Source of the DNA: Candidatus Poseidoniaceae archaeon | GTDB taxonomy: Archaea; Thermoplasmatota; Poseidoniia; Poseidoniales; Poseidoniaceae | NCBI GenBank assembly: GCA_030747695.1 | Contig: JASLKG010000001.1 | Coordinates: forward strand, 1-64,000 | Direction: 5' to 3' | DNA length: 64,000 nucleotides | Part shown: in pieces, positions 58,525-64,000 of the stretch | How the letters are laid out: every line of letters begins with the position of its first letter | Numbering within the stretch: position 1 is the stretch's first letter | Position numbers and translations under genes: made by a program | The notes under the pieces: model-generated | What the model was told of the DNA's origin: nothing | Database searches by the model: none | What the model saw: only the letters and a program-made list of their open reading frames with translations

Positions 58525-60876
58525 GTGTCTGAGTTAGAACAATTACAGGCTCATTCTGACGCTTGGAAAGAAAACCAATTGATTGAGCGTATACTTGCTA
58601 GGCACCTTCACATAATCGAGGATTTAGGTGGAGGGACACCGTCATATCTAGTGTCGGAATTCGATGGAGAAGATATCCATCAGACAGTAGAAGAAATTAA
58701 TTCACACTTGTCAAAACATGGAAGATGTGTTCGATTGACTCCTGCAGAACCCTGGTTAATTCAAGTTATTAGAGAACCAGTTTACCAATGGCCAAGAAAA
58801 TCATTCTCTTTGGTGATGTACTCACTTGCAGTTTTGACTACTCTTTATGCTGGAGAAAGGTGGAATTCATCAGGTAGACCTGCAGATGGCTGGTTTTTTG
58901 AAAATAATACTCTTGATGCATTATTAGGTTATTCATTTCCTCTCATTTTCACCCTTGTTGTTGCATCATACGCCCAAAAATATGTCGCATCAAAGTATGG
59001 GGTAAATGTACCTCACTTAGTGCCACTTCCAGGTCCTGCATTGGCATGGTGGCCATTCGGAATTTTTGGTTTTGCTTCGTTACCAAGAAGTGATACAAGA
59101 TTGTGGCCTAACCGGTCATCAATTGGAAACACAGCCCTTTCTGCACCTCTAGTAATAATCTTATTTGGAATCATATTCGCACTTTGTGGGATTCAGTTAA
59201 CTCCAATTAATCTTGAACTAGAATCTTCGCCATTAGCATTAGAATTACCATTGCTTCTAAATTTGAGTGGTTTATCTTTACTTGGCATCGACGAACTTCT
59301 GTTAAAGACAGCTTGGGCACACCCATTCACTCGTGCAGGTTGCACCTTGATGTTTGTCGGATGGGTCTCCTTGCTGCCAATTCCAACATTCCCAGGAGGT
59401 AGGATTTTGATTTCAAGGATGGGAATGGCTGAAGCAAGATCAGGTTCTAGCCAAACAATGTTGTTAATGGTAATTGCATTATTTGGTTTCCTCTTTGGTG
59501 CCTTTGACGGATTTACAATTTGGTTGCCAATTGTAATTATCTGTGTGGCAAATTTGCTAATGTATGGTTCAGATCCATCTCTGCCATTATTACTTGACGA
59601 CAGCAAAGATTTGACCGAATCAGAACATCGAAAAATAAGCATAACACTTTTTTTAGCATTCATGTTTGTACTTCCTGCTCAAATCCCATTTGATAATGTA
59701 GATAATTGGGATGATGATTTTAACTTTGAATTTTCAAATGAAGTAGTAGTAATGGAAGACTATTGGATAAACCAAACAATTAGTGTAAGCAACCCCTCAC
59801 TAGTTGCACACAATTTCAATATAACATATATTGGCGACCACAATTCACATTCAGAAATAGTCGACATAGATTGTCAAGATTATGTGGAAACTAGTAATAG
59901 TTGCCAAGGTTTAATTTTACCAAAAGAAGTATTGAAGTTCTCATACAATATAATGTGGAATATTAGTGAATATCCATCACACAGTTCTCAAATGTGGTTG
60001 ATCAATGGCCAACCTCATATGACCCAAATAAAGCCAAATTTACCAATATATCCTATTGGAGCTTGGCAGTTTAATGGAGATCTTTCAGATCCTTCATCAT
60101 GTATAGAATTAGAGCATAACATACCAATTGAAAACATTTCACTCGGAGGTTTACCTCTGGGTGCTATGTGGAAGTATTTAGATGAGGATAATGTTTGCAT
60201 TGAAGCGCTTTCTGGAGATGACATGTCTTGGTTAAGTACAACCGCAATTGGATTTAATGGGACCAATTTTTCTGTAGAATTAATGTTGCAAAATTTTATT
60301 GTAATTCCAGCAGATGGAATCTTGATAGATTCTAATCATTTACCGTTTCCTGAGTTGCAAATCATAGCATTAAATCGAGAGGATAATTGTAGTGATGTCG
60401 GTGTCCCTTCCCCCCCTCTAAGGCAAGACGAAGGCGATTGGATATGGGATCTTTCTGTAAAGAGTACTGGCATGATGCCAACACTTGGAAATGAAACTTT
60501 ATTGTTTAAAGCACCAAACCAATCAACAATTTCTCTTTGTATTAATCATTATAACCCCATTGTCTACAATGTAATAGAAGGGCCATATATCTCATTATTT
60601 GAAAATGAAAACTATTCAAACACAAATTGGCTAGGGCATGTGAATTTCGATAAGGGATATGTTGAGATAGAAAACCGAATGACTGAGAATATAACTCTAA
60701 GAATTGAATTTGGTGGAAATAGTGCAAATCAGTGGAATGTTTCAGGTAACCTAACCCTTGCAGCAGGATCAATAACAAGGATAGATGCAACGCCTCCTTC
60801 CACTGGGATTTCTAATTCATGGTTTGATCTTGATGATGATGAGATTGTATTGAATTTAGCAAATCATGAGGTTTAA
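58525..60876 (+). CDS. inactive site-2 protease (M50) homologue with extracytoplasmic domain
   Basis: 783 residues from GTG, with GGGGGAG upstream. Residues about 1-90 are cytoplasmic; about 95-390 form a membrane region that aligns with EGY/S2P proteases: the HExxH helix becomes ASYAQKYVASKYGVNVPHLV (147-166), then PLPGPALAWWPFGIFGFASL, HPFTRAGCTLMFVGWVSLLP and PIPTFPGGRI, where NxxPxxxLDGGR should be. Metal-binding His, His, Glu and Asp are all lost, so it cannot be a zinc protease. A ~390-residue, glycosylation-site-rich outer domain follows, ending close to the C-terminus. Role unknown; may bind substrates or scaffold. Confidence 0.78.
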   Translation: MSELEQLQAHSDAWKENQLIERILARHLHIIEDLGGGTPSYLVSEFDGEDIHQTVEEINSHLSKHGRCVRLTPAEPWLIQVIREPVYQWPRKSFSLVMYSLAVLTTLYAGERWNSSGRPADGWFFENNTLDALLGYSFPLIFTLVVASYAQKYVASKYGVNVPHLVPLPGPALAWWPFGIFGFASLPRSDTRLWPNRSSIGNTALSAPLVIILFGIIFALCGIQLTPINLELESSPLALELPLLLNLSGLSLLGIDELLLKTAWAHPFTRAGCTLMFVGWVSLLPIPTFPGGRILISRMGMAEARSGSSQTMLLMVIALFGFLFGAFDGFTIWLPIVIICVANLLMYGSDPSLPLLLDDSKDLTESEHRKISITLFLAFMFVLPAQIPFDNVDNWDDDFNFEFSNEVVVMEDYWINQTISVSNPSLVAHNFNITYIGDHNSHSEIVDIDCQDYVETSNSCQGLILPKEVLKFSYNIMWNISEYPSHSSQMWLINGQPHMTQIKPNLPIYPIGAWQFNGDLSDPSSCIELEHNIPIENISLGGLPLGAMWKYLDEDNVCIEALSGDDMSWLSTTAIGFNGTNFSVELMLQNFIVIPADGILIDSNHLPFPELQIIALNREDNCSDVGVPSPPLRQDEGDWIWDLSVKSTGMMPTLGNETLLFKAPNQSTISLCINHYNPIVYNVIEGPYISLFENENYSNTNWLGHVNFDKGYVEIENRMTENITLRIEFGGNSANQWNVSGNLTLAAGSITRIDATPPSTGISNSWFDLDDDEIVLNLANHEV

Positions 60877-60878
60877 TT

Positions 60879-61772
60879 ATGCGCATAGGAGTTTTGGGCG
60901 CCGGTTCTATTGGAGGATTGATCGCTGCAAAATTGGTTCAGAAAGGGTACGAGGTACTCGTGCATTCAAGGGGCGAACATGGAGCGATGTTGGCTGCGAA
61001 TGGAATGAAAATTAGGGGCCATTGGGAATATGAGATTAATCCTGATGATTGGATAGTAAGTTTGGAAGAAGTAGGACTAATTCCTGAGTTGAAAGGATGG
61101 TGTGATTTAGCAATAATCACCTGTAAATCTAAAGATACAAGAGAGATGTCGAAAGTTGCATCATACGTATGCAATGGTCCTGTTCTCTCATTGCAAAACG
61201 GTCTTGGAAATATTGAGATTATAGAAGCCGAGGTGGGGCCTCATAAGGTGGCTGGAGGAACTACTACTAATGCAGTATTCAAATCAAATACTGGTGAAAT
61301 AACTTGGGCAGGGAATGGAGATTTGATTATAGGAGGTAGGTGTGGCAAACAATTCATTGAGATATTGGATAGTTTGAATGCAGAACACACAGAGGACCTG
61401 AATAAGGCTCTGTGGGAGAAGGTGTTACTGAATGTTGCAATTAATCCTCTAGCGGCAATATGTGGAATAAATAATGGAGGACTTTTAGAAACAGAATTAC
61501 TTAATCAAGCAGAATCTACAATGCTGGAAGCAGCAAATGTTGCTAGAATAGAAGGAGTTGATCTACCTGATAATCAGATGCTTGTTGATAGATTACATTC
61601 AGTGATTCAGGCAACTGCAAGTAACCAGTGTTCAATGTTACAGGATATAAAATCAGGAAAAGAAACAGAAATTGAATTTTTATGTGGCGAAGTAGTGAAA
61701 AGAGGCGAAAAATATGGATTGCCAACTCCCCTAAATGCTATGCTACTTTCCCAAATAAATGCACTTAGATAA
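60879..61772 (+). CDS. panE: 2-dehydropantoate 2-reductase (ketopantoate reductase)
   Basis: 297-residue NADPH enzyme reducing ketopantoate to pantoate for coenzyme A. The Rossmann motif GVLGAGSIGGLIAAKL, then HSRGEH; SLQNGLGNIEII and AGGTTTNAVFKSN; the catalytic Lys in ALWEKVLLNVAINPLAAICG; Glu in KETEIEFLCGEVV. The family also includes look-alike reductases, but all pantoate-type residues are in place. Two bases after the previous gene's stop; its 3' end overlaps nadB by 8 bases. Confidence 0.9.
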   Translation: MRIGVLGAGSIGGLIAAKLVQKGYEVLVHSRGEHGAMLAANGMKIRGHWEYEINPDDWIVSLEEVGLIPELKGWCDLAIITCKSKDTREMSKVASYVCNGPVLSLQNGLGNIEIIEAEVGPHKVAGGTTTNAVFKSNTGEITWAGNGDLIIGGRCGKQFIEILDSLNAEHTEDLNKALWEKVLLNVAINPLAAICGINNGGLLETELLNQAESTMLEAANVARIEGVDLPDNQMLVDRLHSVIQATASNQCSMLQDIKSGKETEIEFLCGEVVKRGEKYGLPTPLNAMLLSQINALR

Positions 61773-63345
61773 TGTCCTTATTGTAGTGTAGCCCTCGGTT
61801 TTCGGTTCTAGCTAAAGCATCATCAGTGATTAACGAGGCTATTAGAACTAGATTACGTAATTCTACTAAATCACGCGTAGGTATGCTTTTTCTCCAAATT
61901 AATTCTACTTCATTTGAAAGAAGTAAAAGCATCCTCTTAGCACGATTCAATCTGTCAAAACTACGTACAATCCCTACGTCATCAGTCATTGTTTTCTTCA
62001 ATGTTTCTAAATCACGGACTAGAGGTGAATGTTCTTCCAAGATAGCCATTCCATCGGCTCTCCATTCGGGAATTATTGAATCGATAAGATTTGGATTTTC
62101 AACGAAATGCTTTGCCGCCCTATCAGCAAAAACAACAGCCTCAAGTAAACTGTTTGATGCAAGTCTGTTTGCACCGTGCATTCCAGTACAAGCAACTTCA
62201 CCAATTGCATATAATCCAGGCATTGGTTTGTTTCCTGATGTTATTACTCTTCCAAACAAATCTACCTCCAAACCCCCAACAGTGTAATGGGCTGCTGGTG
62301 CTACAGGGAGCGGGTCTTTGCCTAGAGAAAGATTATGCCTGTTTAACCTCTTTTCAATAGTTGGAAATTCATTATGTAATTTTGTTGAATCTAAATGATC
62401 AGTAACTAACCATACTTGGTTAGATCCATTTATTTTCATTGTTTGATCACAAGCGCGAGCAACAATATCCCTTGTTGCTAAACTACCATCGGGCGAATAT
62501 TCATGGGTAAAAGAAAAGAACTCAGGCTCTTGGTCAGACGTTCTATATTTTTTTAGACCCTTGTCATCTAACAAGACTCCACCTTCTCCTCGTAAAGCCT
62601 CGGTAATCAAAAATGGGCGATCATCTGGAACCATTAGTGCTGTCGGATGAAATTGAATGAATGCCATATCTTTGACATTGGCTCCTGCTCGATATGCCAT
62701 CGCCATACCATCCCCACTTGCAACACTTGGGTTGGTCGTTTTTTCCCATAATTGGCCACAACCACCTGTTGCAATAAGTACAGCATCAGCCGGAATTGCT
62801 TCCATTATTGAATCTGCTAGATCTAAGCACCAAATCCCCTTAATGCCTTCTTTAGGGTCTCCATGTACTGTTTGAATCAAATCTACTCCTAGAGTATTAG
62901 GTCGCATTGTTATGTTGTTATGATTGTTAACCGCCTCCGAAAGAGCCCTCTCAATCTCCTTTCCAGTGGCATCTTTAGCATGTAATATACGCCTTGCTGA
63001 ATGCCCCCCTTCTTTTGCCAGATGAAAGTCATCCTCATTTTTTTCAAATTCAACGCCTCGTGAAAGTAAGTCTCTTATCCGGTCGCCAGCTTCTTCAACA
63101 ACTATACGAACAACATTTTCATTGCATAAACCATCTCCACTTGAAATGGTATCTGAAATATGCAAATCCATCCCTTTTCCATCAGTTTTGTCGAGTATTC
63201 CAGCAATTCCTCCTTGTGCCCAATTTGTGGAAGAATCAGTTGGACGTTGCTTTGTTACTATTGTAACTTGATGCCCGCCATCGGCTATTTTTAGAGCAGC
63301 AAAAAGGCCAGCAATACCGCTTCCAACAATTACAACTTCAGGCAT
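61765..63345 (-). CDS. nadB: L-aspartate oxidase
   Basis: 526-residue flavoenzyme oxidising L-aspartate to iminoaspartate, the first step of de novo NAD synthesis. FAD motif VVIVGSGIAGLFAALKIADG; active-site segments EGGHSARRILHAKDATGKEI, IQFHPTALMVPDDRPFLITE, EALRGEGGVL and HYTVGGLEVDLFGRV; FAD tail MHGANRLASNSLLEAVVFADRA. Lacks the extra acidic insert of succinate dehydrogenase. The reoxidant may be O2 or a quinone. Start ATG at 63345, divergent from the last gene. Confidence 0.95.
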   Translation of the reverse strand: MPEVVIVGSGIAGLFAALKIADGGHQVTIVTKQRPTDSSTNWAQGGIAGILDKTDGKGMDLHISDTISSGDGLCNENVVRIVVEEAGDRIRDLLSRGVEFEKNEDDFHLAKEGGHSARRILHAKDATGKEIERALSEAVNNHNNITMRPNTLGVDLIQTVHGDPKEGIKGIWCLDLADSIMEAIPADAVLIATGGCGQLWEKTTNPSVASGDGMAMAYRAGANVKDMAFIQFHPTALMVPDDRPFLITEALRGEGGVLLDDKGLKKYRTSDQEPEFFSFTHEYSPDGSLATRDIVARACDQTMKINGSNQVWLVTDHLDSTKLHNEFPTIEKRLNRHNLSLGKDPLPVAPAAHYTVGGLEVDLFGRVITSGNKPMPGLYAIGEVACTGMHGANRLASNSLLEAVVFADRAAKHFVENPNLIDSIIPEWRADGMAILEEHSPLVRDLETLKKTMTDDVGIVRSFDRLNRAKRMLLLLSNEVELIWRKSIPTRDLVELRNLVLIASLITDDALARTENRGLHYNKDII

Positions 63346-63428
63346 CCCTAACGGTTTCTCGTGTAAGCACTATGATTCAAACATGCCCCCTATTTTGTTC
63401 CGACACTTACAAGGGGTTGGCTCAACCA

Positions 63429-63434
63429 AGGAGG
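63429..63434 (+). promoter_or_regulatory. ribosome-binding site of the last gene
   Basis: AGGAGG stands four bases before the ATG at 63438, giving a clear translational start for the truncated last gene. Confidence 0.65.
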
Positions 63435-63437
63435 TTT

Positions 63438-64000
63438 ATGGGCTTAAGGCGCAAGGTTGCAACCCTCATTGGAATGGCAATGATTGCAGTCACAATAGCT
63501 AATGTCGAATTTGGTGCTTTGATGGCTTTGGAACCGCCTCAAAAAATAATAATCACCAAATTGGCAGACCCAGGTTGTAATTTAGAAGAAATACAATCAG
63601 ATTTGGATTCAGGAATTTCATCTGATTGCGTTAGTCCACTTGGGACTTGGGAAGGCCCCGATTTACTCTTTGTTGGTGAGGGGATCTTCATTCTGTTTGC
63701 AACAAAGCTAAGATGGCCTAGACGAGGAAAATGGGCAAAACGTGTTAGAAGAGGTGCTATGGTTACTGGAATCTTATTGTGTGCAATTGCTGTTGCAGAT
63801 AGGTACGAAAGTATGCCAGGTCCTACCAGTTCAGATATAGCTGAATTGTTACCCTTCCCAGCTCCAACAATCGCTGTGCAGATTGGGCTTTTCGCTGTGG
63901 GAGTCTTCTTGATTCGTGGACCAAAGTATATCTATGATGCATTTGAAGAAACTCCAGAGAAAGTAAGGGATAGAAATTATGTCCAAATGGATCAAGTATA
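63438..64000 (+). CDS. membrane protein of unknown function, cut by window end
   Basis: The frame opens with MGLRRKVATLIGMAMIAVTI and stays open for the remaining 187 codons. About four hydrophobic segments (about 7-28, 75-90, 108-122, 145-160) separated by charged loops, with a basic RWPRRGKWAKRVRRG between. Two cysteines (PGCNLEEI and SDCVSPLG) lie in an extracytoplasmic loop and could form a disulfide. No family recognised. The start is fixed by a strong GGAGG. Confidence 0.7.
   Translation, partial: MGLRRKVATLIGMAMIAVTIANVEFGALMALEPPQKIIITKLADPGCNLEEIQSDLDSGISSDCVSPLGTWEGPDLLFVGEGIFILFATKLRWPRRGKWAKRVRRGAMVTGILLCAIAVADRYESMPGPTSSDIAELLPFPAPTIAVQIGLFAVGVFLIRGPKYIYDAFEETPEKVRDRNYVQMDQV

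Overview
The window reads as a chromosomal segment of a planktonic marine archaeon, most probably Marine Group II (Candidatus Poseidoniales) or a close relative. The evidence is a complete archaeal A-type ATP synthase operon, RNA polymerase subunit K, the archaeal PurP enzyme, archaeal-type aromatic enzymes (ADH synthase, dehydroquinate synthase II, GHMP-type shikimate kinase), an HTH-10 regulator, KaiC-like proteins, and a class II tRNA-Ser without encoded CCA. Mixed in are bacterial-looking genes: oligoribonuclease, PlsC-like acyltransferase, tryptophan dioxygenase, and acyl-CoA and molybdenum hydroxylase enzymes. Base composition is low in G+C and genes are packed tightly. Many starts carry GGAGG or GAGGTGAT ribosome-binding sites. 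Heme A synthesis, tryptophan 2,3-dioxygenase and acyl-CoA dehydrogenase point to an aerobic heterotroph. The lineage call is inference from gene content; no marker search was possible.

Layout. 0-7.3 kb: fused 2-oxoacid dehydrogenase E1, aldo/keto reductase, Ca/cation antiporter, acyl-CoA dehydrogenase, then a molybdenum-cofactor maturation pair (MocA-like and XdhC). 7.2-15.3 kb: oligoribonuclease, a 1334-residue polytopic membrane protein, a secreted subtilisin, a PlsC-like acyltransferase. 15.3-20.6 kb: a three-subunit molybdenum hydroxylase whose FAD subunit has the extra cysteine loop of 4-hydroxybenzoyl-CoA reductase, then a secreted protein. 20.7-25.8 kb: a DUF4350-MoxR-DUF58-membrane protein operon. 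25.8-31.4 kb (minus): HTH-10 regulator, aroA', aroB', shikimate kinase, aroC and aspartate kinase. Aspartate kinase makes the precursor of the aspartate semialdehyde that AroA' consumes.

31.5-36.6 kb: a MacB/LolD-like ABC ATPase and FtsX-type permease, then a coiled-coil protein with a duplicated YfaP/DUF2135 module. 36.6-42.4 kb: purP, tryptophan dioxygenase, rpoK with an insertion, a secreted thioredoxin-like protein beside ctaA-ctaB, and tRNA-Ser(GCU). 42.4-49.8 kb: a large surface protein, a pilin-like/lamin-tail protein, three consecutive KaiC/RecA-fold proteins (only the first with an intact P-loop), a small membrane protein, and a UbiE/MenG-like methyltransferase. 49.8-58.5 kb: the ATP synthase operon H-I-K-E-C-F-A-B-D, preceded by a possible 23-residue leader ORF. 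58.5-64 kb: a site-2-protease homologue that has lost its catalytic residues, 2-dehydropantoate reductase, L-aspartate oxidase, and a membrane protein cut by the window end.

No stretch above 300 bases lacks a gene. I saw no rRNA, CRISPR array, insertion sequence or prophage. The best candidates for undescribed biology are the pilin-like/KaiC-like triad, the inactive site-2 protease fusion, the 4-hydroxybenzoyl-CoA-reductase-like enzyme in an apparently aerobic archaeon, and the giant membrane protein.
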